DNA of 64,000 nucleotides from Klenkia taihuensis. Its GTDB lineage: Bacteria; Actinomycetota; Actinomycetes; Mycobacteriales; Geodermatophilaceae. The DNA lies in the NCBI RefSeq assembly GCF_900112525.1, contig NZ_FOMD01000001.1, positions 806,001 to 870,000 on the forward strand, read 5' to 3'. The position numbers and the translations under genes are program-made. Below the pieces are notes generated by a model. The model made no database searches. It was not told the origin of the DNA and saw only the letters and a list, made by a program, of their open reading frames with translations. Positions 17,005 to 25,002 of this stretch are shown piece by piece (the first letter of the stretch is position 1; each line of letters begins with the position of its first letter).

Positions 17005-17039
17005 ACGAGGCCACCCCCGCCCGGCGGGGGTGGCCTCGT
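17005..17039. terminator. Strong bidirectional hairpin between WXG100 and mycosin genes
   Basis: ACGAGGCCACCCCCGC (17005-17020), a 3-nt loop, and its exact complement (17024-17039) form a 16-bp perfect stem, 18 bp after one stop and 23 bp before the convergent stop. It ends both the eccD-esx and eccA-mycP transcripts. Confidence 0.8.
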
Positions 17040-17062
17040 CGCGTCCGGGGGGTCCCCGCGGG

Positions 17063-18385
17063 TCAGGGGGTCGGGCCGCGCCGGTAGAGGGCGTCGCCGG
17101 ACAGGAAGCGGGGCGGGTCGTCCGGGCGCACCACCGGGCGGGCCACGCCGGTCCGCCAGCGGCGGCGCCGGGCCCGCGGCACCAGCAGCCCGGCGAGCAA
17201 CCCGACGACGAGCACCGCGCCCAGCACCGCGGCCACCCGGCCCGCCGTCGTGCCGGAGGCCTGCCGGGCCTCGGCGCGGGCCTGCTCCTGCGGGTCCACC
17301 GGGGGCGCCTGGTACGGCGTGGCCGCAGCCGGCCCGGCGGAGGCCAGCGACTCGGTGAGCGCCCGCACCGGGTCCAGCACCCCGGTGCCGTAGCGCTGCG
17401 AGTCCGTCCCGCCGGTGGCGGTGGCCAGCAGCCGCTCGGTCAGCGCGGCCACGCGGTCCGGGCCGGCGTCGGGCAGGGGCCGGGCGCGCTCGGCGTCGGG
17501 GAGGGCCAGCAGCAGGGCGGCGGTCGCCGCGACGAAGGCCGTGGCGATGCCCGTGCCCTCGTAGACGCGCTGGCCGACGACACCGGTGGACACGACGTCC
17601 TCGCCGGGGGCGAGCAGGTCGACGTAGGGCCCGACCTGGGAGGTCTGCAGCCGGCCCCCGGTGCGGGTGGCCGCGCCGACGCCGACCACGCCGGGGTAGG
17701 CCGCCGGGTAGGGGGTCAGCGACTCCGGGGTGGGTCCGGGGTCGTCGCGGTCGGGCACGTGGCCGTCGCCCACGGGGGCCACCACGAGCACGCCGGCGTC
17801 GACCGCGCGCTGCACCGCGGCCTGCAGGGCGGGGCTGCCCGACCCGGCGACCACGCCGACGTCGACCACCGCCGCGCCCGCGGAGACCGCGGCGTCGATG
17901 CCGGCGGCCAGCAGGTCGGGGGACAGCGGCTCGTCCCCGCCGGCGGTCACCGTGACGTCGTCGGAGACCTGCACGGGCAGCACGGTGGCGTCCGGGGCCA
18001 GGCCGACCATGCCGGTGGTGCTGACCGGCTGGGCGGCCACCACGCCGGCCAGGCCGGTGCCGTGCGGCACGCAGTCCACCCCCGCGCCGGGCTGGGCGCG
18101 CACCAGGTCGACGCCCTCGGCCACCCGGCCGGCCAGCTGCGGGTGGGCGGCGTCCACCCCGGTGTCCACGACCGCGACGGTCACCCCGGCGCCGCGGCTG
18201 AAGGGCCACAGCCGGGCGGCCGGGTCGTACCCGGCCTGCGCCCAGGGCACGTCCTGCACGGCGGCGTCGGGGGCCAGGGGCTGGTCGCAGACCTGCACGG
18301 CGGCGGCCTGCCCGGGCACGGCGAGGACGGCGGCGACGAGCGCGCCGACGACCAGCGCGGCGCGGGCGCCCGGGCGGGCGGGCAC
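17063..18385 (-). CDS. mycP: Mycosin (subtilase family S8, MycP) with degenerate active site
   Basis: 440 residues from GTG 18385. There is a signal peptide (about 1-28), a mature domain, a membrane helix near 375-395 and a basic tail: mycosin architecture. The catalytic Asp (D74 in 'AVVDTGVD') and His (H108 in 'PHGTGLAG') are present. The usual G-T-S-x-A Ser motif reads E-G-T-G-I-A-T-A, placing Gly279 where the nucleophile should be, and the oxyanion Asn region reads 'APVGDGH' with Asp207. It is therefore probably not proteolytic. MycP also has a structural role capping the ESX complex, which could be its only role here. The start is 5 bp after the EccA-like stop. Confidence 0.88.
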   Translation of the reverse strand: MPARPGARAALVVGALVAAVLAVPGQAAAVQVCDQPLAPDAAVQDVPWAQAGYDPAARLWPFSRGAGVTVAVVDTGVDAAHPQLAGRVAEGVDLVRAQPGAGVDCVPHGTGLAGVVAAQPVSTTGMVGLAPDATVLPVQVSDDVTVTAGGDEPLSPDLLAAGIDAAVSAGAAVVDVGVVAGSGSPALQAAVQRAVDAGVLVVAPVGDGHVPDRDDPGPTPESLTPYPAAYPGVVGVGAATRTGGRLQTSQVGPYVDLLAPGEDVVSTGVVGQRVYEGTGIATAFVAATAALLLALPDAERARPLPDAGPDRVAALTERLLATATGGTDSQRYGTGVLDPVRALTESLASAGPAAATPYQAPPVDPQEQARAEARQASGTTAGRVAAVLGAVLVVGLLAGLLVPRARRRRWRTGVARPVVRPDDPPRFLSGDALYRRGPTP

Positions 18386-18390
18386 GGGTC

Positions 18391-20073
18391 TCAGCCGTCG
18401 GCGAGGGCGCGGGACACGTCCTCGGCGGTCAGCGTCTGCAGGTCGGCGAGCGCGGGGCGGGCGCCGAGCGCGCGCAGCCGCTGGGACTGCACCTTGCGCA
18501 GCTTCTCGAACAGCTTGCGGGCCTCGCGGGCGTTCCCGAAGTCGGCGCCGCGCTGCACCGTGGCGAAGTGGTGCTCCAGCAGCGGGACGGCGTCGTCGGC
18601 CAGCCGGTAGTCGCCGGCGCCGATCATCCGGGTGATGATCAGCACCAGCTCGTCGGCGCCGTAGTTCTCGAACTCCACGGTCTTGACGAAGCGGGAGGCC
18701 AGGCCCGGGTTGGCGTCGAGGAACTGCTGCATCTCCGCGGTGTAGCCCGCGGCGATCACGGCCAGGGTGTCGCGGCGGTCCTCCATCAGCTTGACGATCA
18801 TGTCGATCGCCTCCTGGCCGAAGTCGTTGCCCCCGCCGGCCTGCCGGGACAGCGTGTAGGCCTCGTCCAGGAACACCACGCCGCCGGCGGCCTCGTCGAA
18901 CACCGCGGCGGTCTTCTCGGCGGTGTGCCCGATGTACTGGCCCACCAGGTCCCGCCGGGAGACCTCCCGGAGGGGGCCGCCCGGCAGCGCGCCCAGCGCG
19001 GCCAGCAGCTGGCCGTAGATGCGGCCCACCGTGGTCTTGCCGGTGCCCGGGGCGCCGGCGAAGACCAGGTGGTGGCTGGCGCCGCCGACGGCCAGGCCCG
19101 CGCTGCGCCGCCACTCGTTGACCTGGATCTCGTCGATGATGGCCCGGACCTCGGCCTTGACGCCCTCCAGGCCCACCATGGCGTCGAGCTCGGCCAGCAG
19201 CTCGTCGACCCGCTCCGGGTCGCCCTGCTCGGCCGCGCCCGCGGCGCCGACGCCGGCCGCGGCGCCCTGCGCGGCCTCGAGCACCTCGACCTGGGCGCCG
19301 GGGTCGACGCTGACGCCGGGCTCGGCGGTCCGCTCGGTGCGGCAGCCGTCGACGGTGCCGGTGGTGCCGGCGTCGAACAGGACGCCGGGCCCGCCGCAGG
19401 CGTGCAGCTTGCAGCGGGTGAGCTTCGCGGAGCTGCTCTGGGTGACGTGCACGCCGGCGGCCGCCGTCCCGCTGATGTCGCAGCCCTCGAGCACCGGGTG
19501 CCCGCCCTGGTAGGCGTAGACGCCGCGGTGCCCGCCCACGACGACGAGGTTGCGCAGCACCGGGTCGGCGCCCAGCCGGACGAGGACGGCGTCGTCGCCG
19601 CTGTCGCGCACGGTGGTGTCCTCGACCGTGCCGCCGCTCTCCTCGAGCACCAGGCCCTGGGTGCCGCCGGTGACGGTGCAGCCGGTCGCGGTGAGGGTGC
19701 TCCGGTCGGACAGCCGCACCCCGGCGCCGTGCCCGGCGCGCACGGTGACCGACCGCAGGGTCAGCCGGGCGCCCTCGGCCTCGACGGCGGTGGTGTCGCC
19801 GCCGACCACCACCAGGCCCTCCACCACCACGGTCGCGTCGCGGACGCCCAGGGTGGCCAGGTAGTCGCCGGACCCGGCCAGCACGACCTCGGCGTCCTCG
19901 CCGGCGCCGTCGGCGGCCCGGATCGTGACGTCCTTGCCCAGCACCTGCAGCGACTCGGGGTAGCTGCCCGGGGCGACCACCACGGTCGCGCCGGTGGGGG
20001 CGTCTCCCACGGCCTCGCCGATCGTCGGGTACGCGCCCGGGGTGCCCGGGTCCACCTGGAGGGTCTGGCTCAT
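18391..20073 (-). CDS. EccA-like AAA+ ATPase (CbbX/SpoVK family) with N-terminal beta-helix
   Basis: 560 residues. Residues ~1-260 are a right-handed parallel beta-helix, with repeated short 'G..V...' coils such as 'LRSVTVRAGHGAGVRLSD' and 'VEDTTVRDSGDDAVLV', of the DUF1565/pectate-lyase-like type. After a linker comes a CbbX/EccA AAA domain with 'GAPGTGKTT' (about 339), 'GGVVFLDEAYTL' (Walker B) and 'LASRF' (Arg finger). Canonical EccA has TPR repeats at its N-terminus instead; TPRs recruit substrates. The AAA part likely remodels or releases ESX substrates. The ATG at 20073 is chosen because upstream residues are a shadow of the divergent gene. Followed by mycP. Confidence 0.88.
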   Translation of the reverse strand: MSQTLQVDPGTPGAYPTIGEAVGDAPTGATVVVAPGSYPESLQVLGKDVTIRAADGAGEDAEVVLAGSGDYLATLGVRDATVVVEGLVVVGGDTTAVEAEGARLTLRSVTVRAGHGAGVRLSDRSTLTATGCTVTGGTQGLVLEESGGTVEDTTVRDSGDDAVLVRLGADPVLRNLVVVGGHRGVYAYQGGHPVLEGCDISGTAAAGVHVTQSSSAKLTRCKLHACGGPGVLFDAGTTGTVDGCRTERTAEPGVSVDPGAQVEVLEAAQGAAAGVGAAGAAEQGDPERVDELLAELDAMVGLEGVKAEVRAIIDEIQVNEWRRSAGLAVGGASHHLVFAGAPGTGKTTVGRIYGQLLAALGALPGGPLREVSRRDLVGQYIGHTAEKTAAVFDEAAGGVVFLDEAYTLSRQAGGGNDFGQEAIDMIVKLMEDRRDTLAVIAAGYTAEMQQFLDANPGLASRFVKTVEFENYGADELVLIITRMIGAGDYRLADDAVPLLEHHFATVQRGADFGNAREARKLFEKLRKVQSQRLRALGARPALADLQTLTAEDVSRALADG

Positions 20074-20108
20074 CGCTCCGGTTCCGACGGCGGGGCGGGA
20101 CGACCGAG

Positions 20109-20114
20109 ACCCTA
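20109..20114 (-). promoter_or_regulatory. -10 box TAGGGT for the EccA-like gene
   Basis: TAGGGT on the minus strand lies 35 nt before the ATG at 20073. It is divergent from another TAGGGT (20130-20135) that serves the plus-strand gene. Confidence 0.5.
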
Positions 20115-20129
20115 CCGTCCACCACCGCT

Positions 20130-20135
20130 TAGGGT
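20130..20135 (+). promoter_or_regulatory. -10 box TAGGGT, leaderless promoter of the SseB-like gene
   Basis: TAGGGT is followed by 7 nt and the ATG at 20143. Same hexamer and spacing as the promoter at 36969-36974. Confidence 0.55.
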
Positions 20136-20142
20136 CCGGGTC

Positions 20143-21021
20143 ATGGACGACGGCTTGCTGGCCGACGCGCTGGCCCGGGACGACGTGGTGGCGGCGCTGC
20201 AGCTGCTGCGGCCGGCCCAGCTGGTGGTGCCGCTGGCCGAGCGCGCACCGGGCGGGGCGCACCGCTGGGGCACGCTGGAGGCCGCCGACCGCCGCTGGCT
20301 GGTGGCCTTCACCAGCTGGCCGGCCATGGAGCGGGCGACCGGGCGCAGCGGGGTGCCGGGCCGGGTGGTCTCGCTGCCGGAGCTGGCGGCCGGCTGGCCG
20401 GACCCGACGTGGGGGCTGGCGGTGGACCCCGGGCTGGCCGGGCACCTCACGCTGGAGGCGGGCACGGTCGCGCGGCTGGCCGCGCCGTCGCTGGCCGAGC
20501 AGGTCGCCGCCGAGCCCGACCTGGTGCACCCGCTGGTGCAGGCGCTCCTGCCGGTGGCCGAGGTCGACCCCCGGCTCGACCGCGGCGACGGCCGCTACTC
20601 CGGCTACGTGCACCAGCTGCACGACGTGCTGCACATCGCCACCCCGACGGGGCTGGTGCGCGCCCTCGGTCGGTCCGGTGACGGCCCCGAGCTGGTCGGG
20701 GACCGCGGGTCGGTCTTCCTGCTGCGCTGGCCGGCGGTGGGCCCCGAGCTCTACCGCCCCGCCTACGGCGGGCGCACGGAGGAGGGCCGGGACGCGGTGG
20801 CCGGGTGGGTGGTCGAGGACGCCCCGTTCGTCGGGCTCGGGTTCTCGCCGCAGGTGGACGCCCTGGTCCGCGAGCACCGGGTGCACGGGGTGGAGCTGCC
20901 GCACGACGCCCAGCTGTTCGAGCTCGGCGAGGACGGCCGGGAGCACCGCTGGGGCACCTGGGACGGCGACCGCGGCACCTGGCTGCTCACCCCGCCGCGG
21001 TACGCGGAGGTGCCGGCGTGA
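20143..21021 (+). CDS. SseB-domain protein in the ESX locus
   Basis: 292 residues, no signal peptide. The N-terminal ~110 residues ('RPAQLVVPLAE...LVAFTSWPAMERATG') fit the SseB N-terminal fold: a short strand, an 'evlvPv' region and then 'vafTs.e.l'. The C-terminal half is an alpha/beta region I do not recognise, with 'HRWGTW' echoing 'HRWGTL' in the N-terminal part, so the protein may contain a duplicated unit. SseB-like proteins are often found near actinomycete ESX genes, and chaperone or regulatory roles have been guessed. It overlaps the next gene as GTGA. Confidence 0.75.
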   Translation: MDDGLLADALARDDVVAALQLLRPAQLVVPLAERAPGGAHRWGTLEAADRRWLVAFTSWPAMERATGRSGVPGRVVSLPELAAGWPDPTWGLAVDPGLAGHLTLEAGTVARLAAPSLAEQVAAEPDLVHPLVQALLPVAEVDPRLDRGDGRYSGYVHQLHDVLHIATPTGLVRALGRSGDGPELVGDRGSVFLLRWPAVGPELYRPAYGGRTEEGRDAVAGWVVEDAPFVGLGFSPQVDALVREHRVHGVELPHDAQLFELGEDGREHRWGTWDGDRGTWLLTPPRYAEVPA

Positions 21022-21398
21022 GCTGGCGCGCCCGGCACGGCGGCGAGGAGCACCCGTGCTCCCCGCACCCCGGGCCGGCGGGCCTGCGGGTGCGGCTGCG
21101 CAGCGAGGTGGCACGGCCGGGCTGGGACGAGGTGGCCCCGGGCACGTGGGTGCTGGCCGTCCCCGCGCAGGAGGTCGAGGCGCTGCTGCACGTGCGCACC
21201 GTCGGCCGGTGGCGCGGCGAGGACTGGCTGGTCGTCGAGGACCTCGGCGACGACCTGCTGCTGGAGCACCTCGGGGGCGCCGACCCCGTGGCGCGGGCCG
21301 CCGGGGCGACCCGCGTCGACCGCGGGGTGTGGCACCGCCGGGTGCCGCGCGAGGAGGTCAGGTCGGTCCGGGAGGCGCAGACCCTCGTGGAGGTCTGA
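21018..21398 (+). CDS. Small uncharacterised protein coupled to the SseB-like gene
   Basis: 126 residues from a GTG overlapping the previous TGA. Soluble, Arg/Glu-rich, with strands such as 'LRVRLRSEVARPGWDEVAPGTWVLAVPAQEV' and 'DWLVVEDLGDDLLLEHLGG'. I recognise no family. Position and coupling suggest it works with the SseB-like protein. It converges on the collagen-like gene, leaving 10 bp. Confidence 0.7.
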   Translation: MSWRARHGGEEHPCSPHPGPAGLRVRLRSEVARPGWDEVAPGTWVLAVPAQEVEALLHVRTVGRWRGEDWLVVEDLGDDLLLEHLGGADPVARAAGATRVDRGVWHRRVPREEVRSVREAQTLVEV

Positions 21399-21408
21399 CC
21401 CGGACCGG

Positions 21409-23394
21409 TCAGCCGCGGCCCAGGGCCGGGCCGGAGCGCTCGGGCCGGGTCCGTTCCTTCGGGCGCTCCACCACGTGCGGCGTGGCGTCGTCGACGTCGA
21501 ACAGCTCGGCGTCGCCGACGAACCCGGGGCGCTGCACCTTCTCCTCGTCGCGGTCCTTCCCCCGCCCCCGCCCGGCGACCGGTGCGCCGGTGGAGGGACG
21601 GCCACCGCCGGCCACGGGGCGGCCGCCGCCGATCTCGCCGGGGGTGCCGGGACGGGCGGACGGTACGCCGCGCCCGTCCAGGCCGCGGCTGATCGCCGTC
21701 CGGCCGGTGGTCCCCGACTCGGGCGTGGTGGGACGGCCGGTGCGGCCGCGACCGGCCAGGCCGCCCGCGCCGGGCAGCCCGCCGGCGCCGGGGCCGGCGA
21801 CGCCGCCGGGGGCGGCCGGGCGGGCGCCGGTGGGTGGGGTGCGGGCCCCCAGCAGCGGCCGGGCGGCCCCGCCGGGTGCGCCGGGGCCGGCCGGGGCACC
21901 CGTGCCCGGGGTGCCCGGCCGGGTCGGGGCGCTGCGTCCGGGGAGGGCGGCGCCGCCGGGACCGCTGGGCCGGGCCGGGGCTCCGGGCCGACCGGACCCG
22001 GGTGCGCCGGGGGCTCCGGGGCGGCCCGTGCCGGGTGCCTCGGGTGCACCGGGACGCGCCGAGCCGGCGTGCCCGGGGGAGGCGGGCGCACCGGGGCGGC
22101 CCTGGCCGCCGGCCCCGGGGGCGCCGGGTGCCGACGGGCTCTGCCGCCCGCCGAGCTGGGGTGCCCCGCCGCCGGCACCGGGCCGGCCCGTGGGTGCCGC
22201 GGGGGCCGTCCGGCCACCGAGTCCACCGGGGGCGCCGGGTGCCGCGGGCCGGGCGCCGGGGGCACCGGCCGGGGCCTGCGGTGCCGCACCGCGCGGTGCG
22301 GCCGGGGCGGTGGGGGCGCCGCCGAGAGACCCTCGCGGGGCCGAGGGGGGCGTACCACGGACACCGGCCAGCCCGGCCGCGCCGGCCAGACCGGCAGCGC
22401 CGGTGAGCCCGGCGGCGCCGGCGAGCCCGCCGGGCAGCTGCGGGGGAGGCTCCGGGGTCGTCCCCGTGGCGCCGTCGGGCAGGACGGGCGCCTGGGGGGC
22501 CGGACCGGGCAGGACCGACGGCGCCGGCGGCGCCACCGGCGTCGGGAGGGTGGTCGGGAGCGTCAGCACCGGGACGCCGACCAGCACGGCCTCGGGTCGC
22601 GGGCCCTGGGGCGCGGTCGGCGGCTGCCCGGTGGGGGCGCTCGGCGGCGCACCGCCTGGCGCACCGGGGGCGCCTGGCGCACCGGGGGCTCCGGGTGCGC
22701 CCGGACCACCGGGCTGGCCCGGCGTGGGCATGGTCGCGTCCCGGGGCCCCATGAACCGGTTGCCCGACCGGATGCCGATCTGGGCGTTGGAGTAGCTGTC
22801 GGCGACCTGGTTCATCAGGGCGCGGGCCCGCTCGTTGTACTGGGCCTTCAGGTTCCCCGAGCGGTGGTAGCCGACGACGTCGGTCACGTCGCGGTACATC
22901 TCGACCGGGTTGAGGTTGCCCCACCCGGCGTCGTCCTGCTCCTGCAGCTTCTGCGCCTCGCGCTCGTACTCCTCGTAGAGGGAGTTCATCGCCGTCTGGT
23001 GCTCGGCGATCTCCTGCCCGAGCACCTCGAGGGCGGTCTTGTTGTCCACCGCCGCCTGGTGCCACTCGTTGAGCGAGTAGGTGGTGGCACCGACGTGGAG
23101 GAGGAAGCGCTCGGCGGCCTCGGAGTCCCAGTCGGCGGCCAGGGCCTTGCCCTTGGTGGTGAGCCGGTCGGAGAGGTCCTGCAGACGCGTGGCCAGGCGA
23201 CCCCAGGCCGCTGCCGCGGCCGTGATCGTCTCCGGCTCCTCCTGCTGCATGTTGAGCCAGATCTCGTCGATCTGGGCCGACGCGGGGTCGAGCCGGACGT
23301 CGGGGCGCTCGGGGGCGTCCGGGAGGTGGTAACCGCCGTCGGGGCCGACGTGCGCGTGCCCGTCCTCGGCGAAGCCGAAGTTGGCCTCGCTCAC
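21409..23394 (-). CDS. Large WXG/PPE-like ESX substrate candidate with collagen-like Gly-Ala-Pro tail
   Basis: 661 residues from GTG 23394, which overlaps the stop of the upstream gene. Residues ~40-260 are helical: 'WLNMQQEEPETITAAAAAWGRL' followed by 'ADWDSEAAERFLLHVG', a W-D-S turn like that of WXG100 proteins, then long helices. From about 260 on it is almost entirely Gly/Pro/Ala, with tandem G-A-P triplets ('GAPGAPGAPGAPGAPG'), Thr and Arg. The architecture, a helical ESX-type head with a long disordered or collagen-like tail, suggests a secreted or surface substrate. No enzyme domain is visible. It is probably co-secreted with the upstream 204-residue protein. Confidence 0.75.
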   Translation of the reverse strand: MSEANFGFAEDGHAHVGPDGGYHLPDAPERPDVRLDPASAQIDEIWLNMQQEEPETITAAAAAWGRLATRLQDLSDRLTTKGKALAADWDSEAAERFLLHVGATTYSLNEWHQAAVDNKTALEVLGQEIAEHQTAMNSLYEEYEREAQKLQEQDDAGWGNLNPVEMYRDVTDVVGYHRSGNLKAQYNERARALMNQVADSYSNAQIGIRSGNRFMGPRDATMPTPGQPGGPGAPGAPGAPGAPGAPGGAPPSAPTGQPPTAPQGPRPEAVLVGVPVLTLPTTLPTPVAPPAPSVLPGPAPQAPVLPDGATGTTPEPPPQLPGGLAGAAGLTGAAGLAGAAGLAGVRGTPPSAPRGSLGGAPTAPAAPRGAAPQAPAGAPGARPAAPGAPGGLGGRTAPAAPTGRPGAGGGAPQLGGRQSPSAPGAPGAGGQGRPGAPASPGHAGSARPGAPEAPGTGRPGAPGAPGSGRPGAPARPSGPGGAALPGRSAPTRPGTPGTGAPAGPGAPGGAARPLLGARTPPTGARPAAPGGVAGPGAGGLPGAGGLAGRGRTGRPTTPESGTTGRTAISRGLDGRGVPSARPGTPGEIGGGRPVAGGGRPSTGAPVAGRGRGKDRDEEKVQRPGFVGDAELFDVDDATPHVVERPKERTRPERSGPALGRG

Positions 23395-24005
23395 GCCGTG
23401 TAGTCGGTGCCCGAGGTGTAGACCGGGGGGCCCTCGGTCTGCAGGTCGGGGGTGCCGACGCCGTCGTACTTGTTCTCGTCCTCGCCGTAGGCCTGCTGGT
23501 TCTCCGACACCCGGTCGGTGTCCTGCGAGGACTGGGACGGCTCGGCCGGGCCCTCGGTGGTCGCCTCGGGCAGCTCCACGTCGGACCCGTCGACGGCCAC
23601 ACCCGGGGCGTCGTCGGCGTCGCCGCGCTCGGCGGCCGCCTGCTGCTCGGCGATGGCGGACTGCATGCCCTTGCCCGGCGCCGGCATGAACGCGCCGTTG
23701 ACGACGTCCATCTCGTCCTGCTGCTGGGCGTCGGCGGTCAGGTAGTTCACCGCGATGGTCTGCGCGCCCGTCGCCAGCGCCATCACACCGAGGGTCGCGT
23801 CGTTGTTGAGCATCGCGACCAGCTGCCCGGCGATCATGTGCGACTGCAGGGCGCCGCCGCCCTCCGAGGTGCCCGAGGCCCCGATCCTGGCCTGGGCGAT
23901 CGTGCCCAGCTCGGTGCTGGCCGCCTCGGCGAACTCGCCGGCGAGGGGCTGCACCTGCGAGGCGAAGTCGCTGATGCTCTCGATGCGCGCGTTGGTTCCG
24001 GACAC
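23391..24005 (-). CDS. ESX-associated helical protein, likely partner of the collagen-like protein
   Basis: 204 residues from GTG 24005 (GGGAG 6-7 nt upstream). The N-terminal ~120 residues look WXG100-like helical ('IESISDFASQVQPLAGEFAEAASTELG' style) with an Ala-rich second half. The C-terminus is acidic and disordered and contains 'YGEDENKYDGVG', where Y-x-x-x-N/D patterns resemble but do not clearly match YxxxD/E. It overlaps the collagen-like gene by GTGA. A dimer partner or chaperone role is inferred. Confidence 0.7.
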   Translation of the reverse strand: MSGTNARIESISDFASQVQPLAGEFAEAASTELGTIAQARIGASGTSEGGGALQSHMIAGQLVAMLNNDATLGVMALATGAQTIAVNYLTADAQQQDEMDVVNGAFMPAPGKGMQSAIAEQQAAAERGDADDAPGVAVDGSDVELPEATTEGPAEPSQSSQDTDRVSENQQAYGEDENKYDGVGTPDLQTEGPPVYTSGTDYTA

Positions 24006-24063
24006 GGTGGTCTCCCGGGGCGTTCTCGTCGGCGGGGGCGCTGCGGGCCGTCGGTCGGGCGGG

Positions 24064-24069
24064 AGTCTA
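24064..24069 (-). promoter_or_regulatory. -10 box TAGACT for the collagen-like operon
   Basis: TAGACT on the minus strand lies 58 nt before GTG 24005, in the divergent gap 24006-24173. Confidence 0.45.
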
Positions 24070-24126
24070 CCGAGTCCGGCGGGTCCGCACATCCGTCGTC
24101 CAGGTGACCGGGACACCTCCGGTCCG

Positions 24127-24132
24127 TATCCT
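24127..24132 (+). promoter_or_regulatory. -10 box TATCCT for the YbaB-like operon
   Basis: TATCCT, the same hexamer as before the ParA-like gene, would start an mRNA about 35 nt before GTG 24174, which has GGAGG 5 nt upstream. Confidence 0.45.
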
Positions 24133-24173
24133 CGTCCCGTCGTCCGTGCCCGCAGCCGTGGAAGGAGGTCGTC

Positions 24174-24584
24174 GTGACCGCCGCCGACCGCCCCGACACC
24201 GCGGGCCTCGCCGCGCTCGCGGAGAGCCTGCGCGGCACCGCGGAGAAGCTGGCCACCGAGGGTCCCGCCGTCGCGGCGCGGGCCAAGGCCGTGCAGGTCA
24301 CGAAGACCTCCGACGACGGCCTGGTCACCGTCACCGTCGGCGCCCGGGGCGAGCTGGTGCAGCTCGACATCGACCCGCGGGTCTTCCGCCGTCCCGATGC
24401 CCGGGAGCTGGCCGACACCATCACCGAGACCGTCCACGCCGCCGCCGCGCAGGCGCAGGAGCAGGTCCTCGACGTCTTCCAGTCGCTGGTGCCCCGCGAG
24501 GTCATGCAGGCGCACATCAGCGGTGACACCGACGCCGTCGTCGACGGCATGCAGCAGCAGATGAGCGGGAGGGGCTGGTCGTGA
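24174..24584 (+). CDS. YbaB/EbfC-family protein (EspL-like) in the ESX locus
   Basis: 136 residues. 'VTVTVGARGELVQLDIDPRVFRRPDARELADTITETVHAAAAQAQ' is a YbaB-type strand-strand-helix core flanked by N-terminal helices. Chromosomal YbaB binds DNA. ESX-linked members such as EspL are thought to assist substrate stability or regulation. The toxin, WXG100-like and YbaB genes next to each other are typical of ESX effector cassettes. It overlaps the WXG100-like gene by GTGA. Confidence 0.82.
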   Translation: MTAADRPDTAGLAALAESLRGTAEKLATEGPAVAARAKAVQVTKTSDDGLVTVTVGARGELVQLDIDPRVFRRPDARELADTITETVHAAAAQAQEQVLDVFQSLVPREVMQAHISGDTDAVVDGMQQQMSGRGWS

Positions 24585-24928
24585 GCGGATCGGGCGGGCA
24601 GAGCAACGTCGAGATCGACCCCCAGCAGGTGGCGAACGCGACGGCGCAGATGGACGCCACGGCCTCGAAGCTGGAGAGCTCCTGGACCGACGCGATCTCC
24701 GCGATCGAGGGCCTGAACAACGCCGGCACCTGGGGCACCGACGGGCCGGGCGAGGAGTTCCAGCGCGCCTACACCGAGTCCGGCGGCACCGAGGTCGGCG
24801 CCAAGGGCCAGGCCGCCGTCACCGACGTCGGGAAGTTCGGCCCCGACGTCCGCACCGCCGTGCAGAACTCGCTGGCCTCCGACGAGGTCCAGGCCGGCCA
24901 GGTCGACGTGGACGTCAAGGGGCTCTGA
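24581..24928 (+). CDS. WXG100-like protein linked to the toxin gene
   Basis: 115 residues, two helices with 'GTWGTDGPGEEFQRAY' at the turn (W51-G52), related to the WXG turn. It probably forms a helical dimer with the toxin's N-terminal domain or acts as its export partner. No clear YxxxD/E at the C-terminus, which ends 'VDVDVKGL'. The GTG overlaps the YbaB-like stop, and the toxin frame starts 74 bp downstream. Confidence 0.82.
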   Translation: MSGSGGQSNVEIDPQQVANATAQMDATASKLESSWTDAISAIEGLNNAGTWGTDGPGEEFQRAYTESGGTEVGAKGQAAVTDVGKFGPDVRTAVQNSLASDEVQAGQVDVDVKGL

Positions 24929-24938
24929 GCGGGTGACC

Positions 24939-24958
24939 GGCCCGGCCACGGCCGGGCT
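24939..24958. terminator. Short GC hairpin between the WXG100-like gene and the toxin
   Basis: GGCCCGGCC (24939-24947) and GGCCGGGCT (24950-24958) form a 9-pair stem with one G-T pair. There is no T tract. It could be an attenuator that lowers toxin expression relative to its partner genes. Confidence 0.35.
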
Positions 24959-25002
24959 GGCAGACTCCCCGCACCGGTGACGACGCGCAGACGGGGGGTG
25001 GG

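Noticed and set aside
21399-21417. Near-palindrome TGACCCGGACCGGTCA between convergent stops as a terminator
   Set aside because: The stem is short and interrupted and partly consists of the two stop codons themselves.
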